Translations under genes and position numbers: made by a program
Part shown: piece after piece, positions 1 to 8,936 of the stretch
Layout: each line of letters starts with the position of its first letter
Numbering within the stretch: position 1 is the stretch's first letter
NCBI RefSeq assembly: GCF_001949145.1
Contig: NW_019091362.1
Coordinates: forward strand, 238,604-256,120
Source: Acanthaster planci
Lineage: Eukaryota; Echinodermata; Asteroidea; Valvatida; Acanthasteridae
Direction: 5' to 3'
DNA length: 17,517 bases
Notes under the pieces: model-generated
Databases searched by the model: none
Told to the model about the DNA's origin: nothing
Seen by the model: the letters and a program-made list of their open reading frames with translations, nothing else

Positions 1-84
1 TCGGGCGATAGAAATAGGCTTCTCTCTGCTGTCATTGGGTAGTCGGGCGATAGAAATAAGCTTCTCCCTGCTGTCATTGGGTAG
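1..84. repeat. 42-bp tandem repeat, two copies, possibly continuing off the left edge
   Basis: Positions 1-42 and 43-84 are the same 42-mer, beginning tcgggcgatagaaata and ending tcattgggtag, with two mismatches that I can see. The array breaks into unrelated sequence at 85. The window starts exactly at a unit boundary, so more copies may lie to the left. It sits in sequence that I read as CASD1 intron. Although 42 is a multiple of 3, two of the three plus-strand frames are stopped inside every unit. Confidence 0.85.
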
Positions 85-708
85 TCCTCAGAGGAAGAGG
101 CTCATAACATTTCAAGGAGACTCTGTACCATTGTTCGATTCTCCTTACTCAGTGACTGGCTTTATGTAGGTAAGTTGAGATTAGTCAAATCACATCTCTA
201 GGGTTCCATTGCTTCAGAAGTCCTTCATGCTGCTGTGAATGCTTCTTTGCTGCTTTTGTCTTTTCATTAAATTTTTTATTTCTTACCAGCATGACCAGCG
301 CTGTTTGTCATGTCATGTTGGACGGTAACTGGTGGGATTGGGTCCTGTTTTAAATGGAAAATATGAAAACTTTGTTTAAATGTTACTGAAGTCACTCAGT
401 ATTTGCTGTGTAATTTTCAACTATACTCCTGCCAGGTTTCTCCAACATCCCAAATACCTTACATTCCAACTTAAGAACTTGTTTTTTTGCAATGGTAACT
501 ATATACTTATTGGAGCAGATTTCAGATAACTGAATTTGCACCTGTTGCTATGTGACACTGGAGCAAGAACAAACATCCAATCCTCAGAGACAAAAGAGGC
601 AGCACTGAATTGATGTTCCTGGTAGTCACAGATTAGAGTATATAGATAGCAATTAAGCTTGTACTTAAACAGAGTTTTAGTGGAAGTGTTCTTATTATTG
701 TCTTGCAG

Positions 709-849
709 ATCATAATTTATGGTATGCTGTTTGCCATGGGCTACATCCATCTACGTGTAACCAACAGGCTAAATGATAGCCACTCAGACAATCTGTTCTC
801 TACAGCTTGGACTGTTGTCAGTAACATCGTTGGGTTTATTTTTATTGCA
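709..849 (+). CDS. CASD1: CASD1-like exon A (47 codons, phase 0/0)
   Basis: The acceptor is ttgcag at 703-708 and the donor is GTAAGT at 850-855. The exon encodes two membrane segments, starting IIIYGMLFAMGYIHLRV and ending NIVGFIFIA, joined by a short polar loop containing LNDSHSDN. The frame is open on both sides of the splice sites, but the start is the splice acceptor, not a start codon. Confidence 0.85.
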
Positions 850-3800
850 GTAAGTAGAACGTTGCCTCTGGTCTGTAGTCTGTCGTGATTGGTTTGGTTC
901 TCTGCCTTAAACTGTATGTAGGTAAACAGAGCAGTTTCTGGGTGGGGTACATTCTAGAGGTCTAAGGTTAGAATCCTACGTCATTCCTCTGACCAGTTTC
1001 CTGTTAGTTGTTTATTTGAAAAGCTGCCACCAGGAAAGCCACATCATTTATTTATTTTAGTTATTTATTTTTATTTATGCTGACACTGATATTAACAACA
1101 ATAGTAGAGACATGGACATTTTAATAAATAATAAATATGTAAATGTACATTGATATGAATAGAGATTTAATGAGCAACTAATGACAGGAAAAACAAGTGT
1201 TACATTACAGTCAATTAAACTTATTTGACACTGGTAACATCAGAAATGCCAATAAAGGGGTCTGGAGAAGCCAAAGGCTTAATCCTCCCCTGCCCCGAAT
1301 TCCCTTACAGCCCAATACTGTTACATTATAAAATTATTTAAGGGTACAAAGACAAGTGATTTTAATAGGAAATGTATTAAACACAAGAAATTGAGGGGAA
1401 ACAATATGAAAAGGAAAAAAAAGGAAAGAAAAAGCAGGCAATCAGACCACAGCAAAGAGTTAAGTTATTCAGTGTTTGAAATGAGCATAGTTTTGAGGGG
1501 TGTTTTTTTGTGAACTTATACAGGGACCTCGATTGGTTTATGGATTCTTTGAAGCTATGCCACATTGTAGTGGTCCATTTGTAAACAAAGTGGTGTGATT
1601 ATGGATTTGGCAGAGATTACTTCAAGCTGAGTTTCTTGTTGAATATGAATGAATATCAGCTATAAGCGAAGTGTATGAATGTATGCAGGAAGGCATGGGA
1701 CCATTCATGAGTTTAACCACTTGCTGCCGGGTGCCTTTAGAAATTCAGTGTCTAAATCCGGGTGATTTTCAATATCTTCGGTTTTAAAAAATCTTCAAAA
1801 ATTCATATCCTCTTTTCCTGCCTAAACCGCATCGAGTGACTGTCTGGTGGTTACTGTAATCTGACACACAACATCTATTGATGCCCGAGTATTTTAGCCA
1901 GGCCTGCCGCCTTGTAAAGAGAGCCGAGATTGTGTGGCGTTACATAAATTTCTTTTGTTCCCAAAACTGGCATAATTGCACTGCTGGCGTCTTTTCAATA
2001 GGGGCCAGATTAACTTGCAACGGTATTGTATCACTCATCACTGGAGTGCTAAAGTGCTTCTTTTCCCGGTGGTAATCCGCTCTCGCTGAATGTCACAAAC
2101 AGTGGTATAATCTTTCAAAACAAGGATGGATTTCCTCTGCTATTGACACTGAAAAAATGTTAGCAATTCCTAGCAGCTCGGTCTTTTATTCCAAGTACAG
2201 TCTTTTGTTACAAGGCCCAGCTCTTCTGTCCCATTTTAGGCACCCTGGCTAAGCGTACAAAACCCAAGGTACCCGAAATGTTCCAAGGTTCATATGATAA
2301 TATCCTCTAACTTTAACACATTTAATTTAATAAATAAGGGAGCCATAATTGCCTTGCGCCGTTTCCAAGAACTGCAACAATGTTTATTTTATTTGCATTG
2401 TGACCTTCATCGCAATTCTAAGCTGTGCAGAGCACATTTGAACTGCAGCCATGATAACACAGCGGCTATTTTGGAGAATGCCATTCTTTAACTTACTGGT
2501 TGAGTTGTTACTGTGTGGTCGTCTTTCAGATTTGAGTTAAGTTTTACTATTCAACTCAATGTGTGTGTTTAACTAGCTTCCACAAGTCACGTAGGCTGAA
2601 CCTTGGGCCCTTTCATCCCGCTTGTATGACACATCATACACATATAATTGTCCCGGGGTCAGGGTTGTTCCGCGTAAACTAATCCAAGACACCCTATATT
2701 ATCATTTCTTTCTTTTTGTTTACTAGATATACACCGTCCATTCTTTTATGTGTAGCAGCAAGCCAGATTGTAATGAAGTGCATACCTTCATCAGTGCATT
2801 GCCGGTAAGATTTAAATGATAAAAACAGAGTTTTTGTGTGGGCAACGAATGATATCAATACAACCTTAATGGGGAAAAATAGTCAACTTTTGAGACACAT
2901 AATGCTGACTATTTGTTTTGAAATTATGTTTACTATACGTGTATTCTGGATGTCATACAAACATTTTGAGGCTTTCCAGTAATGTTTAAGATACCTTTTT
3001 GATTTTTGATTTACATTTTTCCTCAATTTTTGGCTGTTTAGCCAACTTTGTCCTTATGAGGTCAGACAAATTGTATCTCAACTTAATGTTCATAGTGTGT
3101 GCTTCAATTGAAATATTCGGAGACATTTATTATGGTTCAAAATATTAATATTTCTGAAAAATCATTTTTTGAACATTTACTTTTTACCCCCATCATTCAA
3201 AAATACTTCAGAAGGTGGTCCATTACGACTGTGAGATGTCACAAAAAATACAGAAAGTGGCGCTAAATATTGGGATTGGAGTATGTAAATTTTTCATTTT
3301 TTTGTAAATATAAATATGAATTATATATACATCTGTGGGTGTTTTTATTTGACGCATACACCATGTACATTAAGTAGAGATCCATCTTGCCTGTCCTCAT
3401 GAACAGAAAAGTTGGTAGGAATGAGTGATTTTGTGAAATTTGAGGAAAACTGTTTTGTTCTACCAGGTGTATGTCAATTTTTTGTCCGAACTATATGTAT
3501 GAACAATTTCTGATGCCGAGATTCATGTATTCTGACGTTTAATAATATTGTTAAGCTGTAAATGTTACAGAGATTTGTGGTCTTGTTCTCAACAGATAAC
3601 AGGTTTAGTGATTCTAAGGAATAGCTCTGGTTCCTTACGGACGCGGTACAGCACTTTCTTTGCCTGGTTCGGAACAATATCCCTGGAGGTAAGTCTTGTC
3701 TATTTTTTTTTAATTATCTTCCTGCCTCTGTTAAAAAGCCAATTTGATCTACTTGACCTCAGAAGTCATTGGTCACTCACAGAAATTCAATAAACCATGG

Positions 3801-4356
3801 GATAGGGTTTCAGAGCCAATGAAATTTCATATGGCACGGAAAAATAGGATACGTTCTAAGAGAAACTTTGAGATTTGAAACTTATTTGAATATATGTTAA
3901 GTATTTGAAAAATGTTGACTAGTAAAACTGAATTGGAAATTATGCATCATATTCAAATTACGAAAAATCACAAGTGAGATAAATGCGCGGTAGAAATATC
4001 TCAGACATACTTCTATCAGTGGAGGTTGTTTTAAAAAAAGGATATCGTTAAGTTGTTCTGTTGTTAAATTAAAAAGTTGCTTCTCCTGAACTTTTTCCTG
4101 GCAGCTGTTTATCAGTCAGTATCACATCTGGCTGGCTCAAGACACCAAGGGAATCTTAGTTCTCATCCCAGGCCATCCAAGTCTTAATCTTCTCGTCTCA
4201 ACGTTCATCTTCATCTTCATTGCTCACGAGATTTCTTGTTTGACTGCCGAGATCAGTAAATGTGTTGTATCCGAGGACTACGCAACCACAAGGAATCGCT
4301 GTCTTGCATTTCTGGTCTTCCTGGGATTGCTGTTAGCATATTCCACGTATGGTTGA
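709..4356 (+). CDS. CASD1: CASD1-like sialate O-acetyltransferase, C-terminal part of gene (4 exons)
   Basis: Joining 709-849, 2727-2804, 3596-3688 and 4105-4356 gives 187 residues and a TGA stop. All junctions are GT-AG and phase 0, with introns of 1877, 791 and 416 bp. The conceptual protein is a multi-pass membrane segment. It has the block FFAWFG, then SLELFISQYHIWLAQDT, then a last hydrophobic stretch around STFIFIFIAHEIS, which I recognise as the C-terminal acyltransferase-like membrane domain of CASD1. In vertebrates CASD1 is a Golgi enzyme that O-acetylates CMP-activated sialic acid at C7/C9. Its luminal SGNH catalytic domain would lie upstream, outside this window. No exon with a matching phase is visible in 1-708. 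The family call is made from memory of the motifs, without a search. Full function depends on the missing N-terminal part. Confidence 0.88.
850..2726 (+). other. CASD1-like intron, with AT-rich tract and no recognised gene
   Basis: This is an intron bounded by GTAAGT and tactag. Positions 1045-1145 are an AT-rich tract of ATTT/TTTA runs and AATAAA-type words that could be an old antisense LINE tail, but no reverse-transcriptase motif supports that. At 1713, TTAACCACTTGCTGCCGGGTG resembles a piggyBac-style terminus, with a weak inverted counterpart (aggcaccctggct) near 2237-2249. I see no convincing coding sequence here. Confidence 0.5.
2727..2804 (+). CDS. CASD1: CASD1-like exon B (26 codons, phase 0/0)
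   Basis: This short exon lies between the acceptor tactag (2721-2726) and the donor GTAAGA (2805-2810). It encodes IYTVHSFMCSSKPDCN followed by EVHTFISALP. The two cysteines flanking a polar SSKPD stretch suggest a short loop between membrane segments, as in the matching part of CASD1. It was too short to stand out as an ORF and was found by splice-site and frame continuity with its neighbours. Confidence 0.82.
3596..3688 (+). CDS. CASD1: CASD1-like exon C (31 codons, phase 0/0)
   Basis: The acceptor is caacag at 3590-3595 and the donor is GTAAGT at 3689-3694. The exon encodes ITGLVILRNSSGSLRTRY followed by STFFAWFGTISLE. The LRN-SG-LR-RYS-FFAWFG pattern is the most recognisable block of the CASD1 C-terminal domain, and it continues directly into LFISQYHIWLA of the next exon. 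Confidence 0.9.
4105..4356 (+). CDS. CASD1: CASD1-like terminal exon with stop (83 codons + TGA)
   Basis: The acceptor is tttttcctggcag, ending at 4104. The exon encodes LFISQYHIWLAQDTKG, a hydrophobic run through LVLIPGHPSLNLLVSTF, and the final membrane helix FLVFLGLLLAYSTYG before TGA at 4354-4356. The last about 20 residues differ from what I remember of vertebrate CASD1, as expected for a variable tail. No canonical AATAAA lies within about 900 bp after the stop. The first clear AATAAA downstream is at 5618-5623, beyond a MITE, so the 3' UTR end is uncertain. Confidence 0.9.
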   Translation: MFISQYHIWLAQDTKGILVLIPGHPSLNLLVSTFIFIFIAHEISCLTAEISKCVVSEDYATTRNRCLAFLVFLGLLLAYSTYG

Positions 4357-5246
4357 GCTCCAGCATTCATTCTCATATTCATCATTAGTACTTAGACTAA
4401 ATAGGTTAAGTTTGGAAGCACTCAAGTTACATTGTATATGTGTATTGCCACATAGAGTGTAAAATTACAGGGTGTGAGTGAAAGGAGCAGTTTGGTGCTG
4501 TGTCAGTTTGAATCTTTTTAGATTATCCACTGTATATGTATGTACATGTAGGTGTTTTGTCTACTAAATAACATTACCATAATTTAATTTGGATGAGTTC
4601 TGTCTTAGTTGATGCAAATTTCTGTGGTAAAAATTACGCAGTTTTATTAAGGACTACCTGAAATTATAATCAGCTCACAGGTTGTCGTTTATAAAACATG
4701 AATTTGTAGATATTTGGACTTTTAAGTGAATTCCCTGAAATTTAGCATGATTAGGAATTGATTACTGATTCATGACAATGTTAAGGAACCAAGATTTAAT
4801 AGAACAAAGTACACTAGCTTGCCATTTGTACAGGTCAGGACAATTTGATACATATACCTGTGCCAAAGTCTTGAAATTTAATGCCCATGCTGTTGCCAGA
4901 AAGATCAATATTCTTTTTTTTTATTCATGACCCAATACAATGACTATACCAAAAAAGTGGAATTGTGTAAGTTTGCATTATGATATATGTAATGGAAGCA
5001 GTTTGAAAACTATTCTTCAGATGGTGGTCAGACACACTTTACTGTTTTTGAAGATGAATTGAGAGCATTTGACCATTTAGGAGCGTTCATATTGTAACGT
5101 TTTAATGGTAAGAGCCATCACAAATGGATTGGGACGTATGGGTCAAAAGGGATGGGAGAACGGGTGAGTTCGTAGGATGGTTTGGTTGGGGGTGGAGACA
5201 GGAATCTTCCGAATGCTGTGTGGTACCAGAGATTTAGATGAGTACA
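4357..5246 (+). other. 3' flank / probable 3' UTR of the CASD1-like gene
   Basis: This is AT-rich, non-coding sequence after the stop codon. It has T-rich runs (for example near 4913-4924) but no clear poly(A) signal and no recognisable repeat. How much of it is transcribed cannot be read from the sequence. Confidence 0.4.
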
Positions 5247-5254
5247 GTTGTGAC

Positions 5255-5540
5255 CAAAGATCGTATAGCGCCGCGTTGCAGCGCAAGATGGAGAACTTCA
5301 CCACAAATACACGTAAAACGTTGTAATCGCATAAGCGCCATTTGAGCAGGCGATACGCCTGCGCAATGCACATTACTGCATAGGCGCAGGCACCGTGGCA
5401 GGCACGTCCACCTGGTGAGCCTGCACCGAAGCATTACCGTAAACCACGCAGGCATATTGCTTGCTCAAATGGTGCCCGTGGTAATTACACCTTTTGGGCA
5501 GAATTATCCATCTTGCGCCTTCGGCGCTGTACGATCTTTG
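5255..5540. mobile_element. hAT-like MITE, 286 bp, with terminal inverted repeats and 8-bp target duplication
   Basis: The element begins CAAAGATCGTATAGCGCCG and its other end, reverse-complemented, begins CAAAGATCGTACAGCGCCG: 18 of 19 bases match. The symmetry continues imperfectly inward, through gcgcaagatgga in both arms and through sccatttgagcarg near 5338-5350 and 5461-5474. It is flanked by the perfect 8-bp direct repeat GTTGTGAC at 5247-5254 and 5541-5548. An 8-bp duplication and CA-starting termini are typical of hAT transposons. There is no transposase ORF, so it is non-autonomous. The short ORFs across it are palindrome artefacts. Confidence 0.9.
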
Positions 5541-5548
5541 GTTGTGAC

Positions 5549-6274
5549 AATTAGTGGGGTAGTTGACGACCAGGTGGTTTCTGTGTAGCGCCCTTTATTG
5601 TAAACAAATAACCAGTCAATAAAAGTCTCTCGTAACGATGTTAAACATCAATGTCTTATTTTACTGCATTGATTTACCTGTTCTCAATGGATTTTTATTA
5701 TTATTATATTATTTGGTTTATAATAAGATATATAATAGTTAATTCAACCTATAAAAAATGAGAACATTCTTAAGGTCGGGATGACGTCACTGAGTCTTGA
5801 TTCCTTCTCAGATTGGTCCATTGGTGGCTATTCCATATTTCATACCCGAAACTCAAAGGGGCAAAAATAGTGTTGTGGTCTATGAGGAAAATCTGAATTA
5901 CTGACTAAACTCTTAACCTTTACGTCAAATATGCCTGAATATTCACTGTTCATGCACTGTGAGTATCTCCCACACTGTACCGAAAAGGTTTCAGTTAGTT
6001 TCATCATGTTCTGCAAAAGGAGGAAAGCATGCAAATCCCTGTACAAAGTGAATGGAGAGTTGCTCCTTTGCCCAGATAAGACGCGAATGCAATAAATGGA
6101 ACAACCTCCAGCCGCGAGAATCAGGATTTTAAGTGTTGCTCGTTCCCTAGATAAAAAGAAATACTCATAACCACACAATGTTTATTAAATATTAATTTCA
6201 AAAAATGCGGTTCAAAACAAACGCGAAAACTTATTATAAATATGATTTGCTGAAGGATTCAAACTGGGGGTATT
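5549..6274. other. Intergenic, with CRE/CCAAT cluster; no recognised gene
   Basis: This stretch contains an AATAAA at 5618-5623, an AT-rich tract around 5697-5760, and the regulatory-type cluster at 5782-5824 described separately. A 112-codon open frame on the minus strand (5840-6178) has no motif I recognise and is probably chance. Confidence 0.4.
5782..5824. promoter_or_regulatory. Perfect CRE palindrome plus two inverted CCAAT boxes
   Basis: TGACGTCA lies at 5782-5789 and is followed by ATTGG at 5812-5816 and 5820-5824, which read as CCAAT on the minus strand, 8 bp apart. This combination is typical of CREB/ATF- and NF-Y-bound promoters. No gene start is visible on either side, so it may be an enhancer, the promoter of an unrecognised transcript, part of a repeat, or chance. 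Confidence 0.3.
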
Positions 6275-6481
6275 GTGGATTTTCAAAAAACAAAAGGGCA
6301 TTTCAGGTTTTTTGAGAAACGAGTTAAAATTCTTGATAAAAACTCCAGCCTGTTCAATAGCACACACATTTTTCAATTAGCGTTGGCCAATTCCGTCTGG
6401 GCATGCAGCCTTCAGTTCACTGGTGTCAGATAATTTACATTCAATATCTGATTCGCTTATGGCGACTCTGGTGACACTTTC
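6275..6481 (-). pseudogene. Dead LINE reverse-transcriptase fragment (N-terminal RT motif)
   Basis: Read on the minus strand from 6481, this gives about 69 codons. They contain ISESDIECKLSDTSELKAA, then CPDGIGQR, an in-frame TAA (6377-6379), and LKNVCAIEQAGVFIKNFNSF. It matches the well-known LINE RT pattern: acidic and hydrophobic residues, then KAxGPDGI, then LK, then a hydrophobic helix ending in FN. Here the usual G of GPDGI is C. The fragment has a stop, lacks the rest of the polymerase and is surrounded by non-coding sequence. It is a decayed, truncated non-LTR element. The clade (CR1/L2-like or similar) is not resolved. Confidence 0.68.
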
Positions 6482-6691
6482 AGACGTCAAAGTTTTCCAA
6501 ATCCACATATTTCCTCTTGAAGGGGAGCAGATTTAGTTTTCCAATTTTTTTTTACTTGCAAGCCTTGTCCTTGCCAACAAGCAGCCTCCTAACTTGAAAC
6601 ATGGTTTAATTATTGGAATGTTATGAAAGTACTGTAGTCTCAAAATATAATGTATATTCGTCAAGCTCATTTTCCTGTTCAAAACATCCCA

Positions 6692-6960
6692 TATGGTGTT
6701 CTATAGCTGCCAAAATTGCGTTGCGTCGTGCAGTCGCCCCCACACTACGACGCGACACATGCACTACGACGGCTCCGTATGTCGCGCCGTGCTGTCGCAT
6801 CCTGCTGTCGCGTCATGCTGTTTCTTGATGCCGTCGTATCGTGCCGTCGTGACGTCGCGTCTTACCGGCGCAGCGTCGCATCGTGCCGTAGCGCCATTAC
6901 GTCGCCGGTCATTGTATTGTTTTTATGCAGTGTAGGTGCGGCCGTTGCGTCCTGCTGTCC
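6692..6960 (+). repeat. Left arm of foldback element: degenerate GTCGYG minisatellite
   Basis: After about 30 bp of unique terminal sequence, the arm is a degenerate array of words such as gtcgcgccgtgctgtcgca and gtcgtgacgtcgcgtc. It is interrupted near 6911-6935 by an AT-rich island that is also present in the other arm. CpG density is far above that of the surrounding DNA. Confidence 0.8.
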
Positions 6961-7114
6961 TGCTGACGTGTCCTGATGTCCTGACGCCAATAGAGGGCGT
7001 ATGTCACAAGTCCTGGAGTAAACAATGTTCGCACAGAGGGCCTACAAGATTTGATCATGAAAAATGGTATTTATTGGTATCGAACTTAACTCTGTCTCTA
7101 AGGGCACCCCCTAT

Positions 7115-7427
7115 TTCCACGATGCGACGGCACGCTGTGATGGCACGACGCGACGGCTAAAGGCCACGATGCAACAGGTCAATGGCACGACGTGACGGGT
7201 CGACGGCACGGCACGACGCGACGGGTCGACAGCACGACACGATGCGACGGCACGACGCGACGCAACGACGGCACGACGCAATGCATTTAACACAGCATAA
7301 AAGTGATGAGAAAGGAGGCGACGCCACGACACGACGGCAGGAGGCAACAGAGCCGTCGTAGCGTGGTGTTGTAGCGTCGAGGCGACAGCACGACGCGACG
7401 CAATTTTGGCAGCTGTAGAACACCATA
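7115..7427 (-). repeat. Right arm of foldback element: complementary minisatellite
   Basis: The plus strand is built from repeats such as gcacgacgcgacgg, the complement of the left arm. The exact 13-mer gcacgacgcgacg recurs several times between 7143 and 7400. The shared AT-rich island lies about 130 bp from this end but about 230 bp from the left end. The two arms have therefore gained or lost repeat units independently since they were formed. Confidence 0.8.
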
Positions 7428-7433
7428 ATCCCA

Positions 7434-8083
7434 AGTTAACTTTGCAATCAAAACTGGCCGCTTGAAACCTCGAACCATATGCGTTTGAGTTCTTGTTTGT
7501 TTGCTGAAATGAGAAGCGTTAGAGAATGGGGGTACGAGATGTTGATTTGTACGCTCTCTTCACTGGACGATAGAGGCCTAACAATGATCAAGGCTTCAGC
7601 ACCTCGATTGCTGCATGGGTAATTTGGAAGAACTGTTTTCAAATTCGCATCCTGCCCGTAAGCCACATGCTACATGCTGATAAGGTTTCTGGGTCAGTAC
7701 TCCTGCAATTTGAAGTGCGAGGTATTTCATGTCTTGCATTTTTTTTGAAGTACGGTTTTGATTCTCTGTGTTCAAGTGCTATAATTTAATACGTTTCGAT
7801 TGTTGAAAGTTCAAATAGAACTTCCAATTCCGCGTGCTTCTGTTCGGCACATACAAAAAAAGGAGGGAATTAAAAAGAAGCCTACTCGCACTTCTGAAAA
7901 GGGGGCATTCACGGCCCGAAATGAGACTTCTTTTGTTTTCTTTGGCGTTGGAAACCAACCTTCGTTGAAAAGCAAGATCTCCTTTTGTTCAATGCAGTCT
8001 AAAACCCAATATCACTGCATCCCCAAGGACCCAATTGAGAACGATGGTAGACTCAATTGAACTTATTAGACTGCTGAGAAAAT
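7434..8083. other. Intergenic, nothing recognised
   Basis: This is single-copy-looking sequence of mixed composition. An 86-codon frame at 7800-8060 begins at TTG, not ATG, and matches no family I know. No repeat, RNA gene or splice pattern is apparent. Confidence 0.4.
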
Positions 8084-8150
8084 CGCCGCGGCAGGATATC
8101 CATTTGACGCCGCGGTATATATAACTCGCCGCGGCGAGAAAGACAGTCAA
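8084..8150 (+). promoter_or_regulatory. Candidate GPCR promoter: TATA box between GCCGCGG boxes
   Basis: The octamer CGCCGCGG occurs at 8084-8091, 8108-8115 and 8127-8134; the last lies inside the perfect 14-bp palindrome CTCGCCGCGGCGAG (8125-8138). The TATA-like tatatataa lies at 8116-8124, between the second and third copies, with a possible initiator (gacagtcaa) about 30 bp on. The layout looks like a TATA promoter pointing right, about 0.87 kb upstream of the GPCR start codon. A spliced 5' UTR would be needed to avoid many upstream ATGs, and acceptor-like gattacag (8923-8930) is available. This is inference only. Confidence 0.35.
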
Positions 8151-8936
8151 AGAATATTATCTCACCGCTCCGAGATAGTAATAAATCGGGGGAAAAATAC
8201 ATGTGGCCCCTATTTATAATCCCTCTCCACCAGTGATACTCTTTACATGCATGGTACCAGTCGATTTTTACCTATCTGAAGATAAGAGTGATTTGATTGT
8301 TACGGCAACAGAGCGTTTTGTGCACCTTGAACTTAAAATGTTCTCAGGCGTGTCATGCTGTCAATTTGCTGACAGGCGTGCTCCATTATCATTTTGTCAA
8401 CGTGGGTGTTTACTCCTTTAGAGGTTGATGATGCGGGTCGAATCCCATCAATGGGTTAATGCTGAAGATTCAGCCAGGTCGTTCAGCTTATAATTGGACT
8501 GTTGACATGATTGATAATTTCTTAAAACCCATTTGAAGCTTCAGAGCTTGTCTTTTTTGCCTTTATGCTTACATGGAGTGTGATGGTTGTCAGTGTACAG
8601 TGTAGGTCAGTAGTAAGAGTGTAGTATTTATGTCCTGTGAGAAACAATTGTGTGTTAATCACAGAAGGGCTCGGTTTTTATCTTGTCCGCAGAATTTGTG
8701 TGGCATACGTTCTTCGGCGATTTCTTTGCGAGAGCTTGAGCCAAAAAAATGTTTTGTAGTTGAGATTGAATTTATTCTAAAACCATTTTAAACTCCAGCT
8801 GGACTATTCACATATTTTGAATGGTGAGCATGGGATACGGCTATTGCCGGAACGCTGTTGGTTAAAATCAAGGTCTTGACGGGTGAAATACATTTTCGTG
8901 TGAACAGTCGTGCGATTGGACTGATTACAGTTTTGA
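8151..8936. other. Upstream region of the GPCR (possible 5' UTR or intron)
   Basis: No coding sequence is recognised. A frame at 8203-8421 has no known motif. The region contains a tRNA B-box-like gggtcgaatccc at 8434-8445 without a matching A box. A stop codon at 8934-8936 lies in the GPCR frame and limits the CDS on its left. Confidence 0.4.

Larger units (their letters stand above)
6692..7427. mobile_element. Foldback (TU-like) transposon, 736 bp, with minisatellite arms
   Basis: The ends are inverted copies. The left starts TATGGTGTTCTATAGCTGCC, and the right, reverse-complemented, starts TATGGTGTTCTACAGCTGCC; both continue AAAATTGCGTYGCGTCGTGC. The 6-bp direct repeat ATCCCA flanks the element at 6686-6691 and 7428-7433. 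Both arms are built from degenerate CpG-rich short repeats (gtcgtgccgtcgcgtcgtg on the left, the complement on the right). Both also carry the same interruption, ttttatgcNgtgt, near 6923 on the left and 7295 on the right. The middle (about 6976-7115) is unique sequence without an ORF. The plan of long inverted repeats made of short tandem repeats around a variable core matches foldback elements such as sea urchin TU and Drosophila FB. There is no transposase, so it is non-autonomous. The overlapping ORFs rich in ASCRAV-like repeats are artefacts. Confidence 0.88.

Noticed and set aside
85-175. Possible CASD1 exon ending at the GTAAGT at 170
   Set aside because: The next exon needs a phase-0 donor; the frame ending in phase 0 there has a stop directly before the donor, and the other frames do not fit.
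5840-6178. 112-codon minus-strand frame
   Set aside because: No recognisable motif, no splice or promoter support and no homologue I can name; probably chance.
7115-7427. CRISPR-like short repeats
   Set aside because: The repeats are degenerate, contiguous without spacers, and part of a eukaryotic foldback element.
6613-7478. Several 60-107 codon frames on both strands across the foldback element, with repeats such as ASCRAV and SRRAV
   Set aside because: They are translations of the CpG-rich minisatellite, open in several frames on both strands at once, with no domain; the DNA is explained by the transposon arms.
8434-8445. tRNA B-box-like gggtcgaatccc
   Set aside because: No A box at the right distance and no cloverleaf; it could be a worn SINE relic but cannot be supported.
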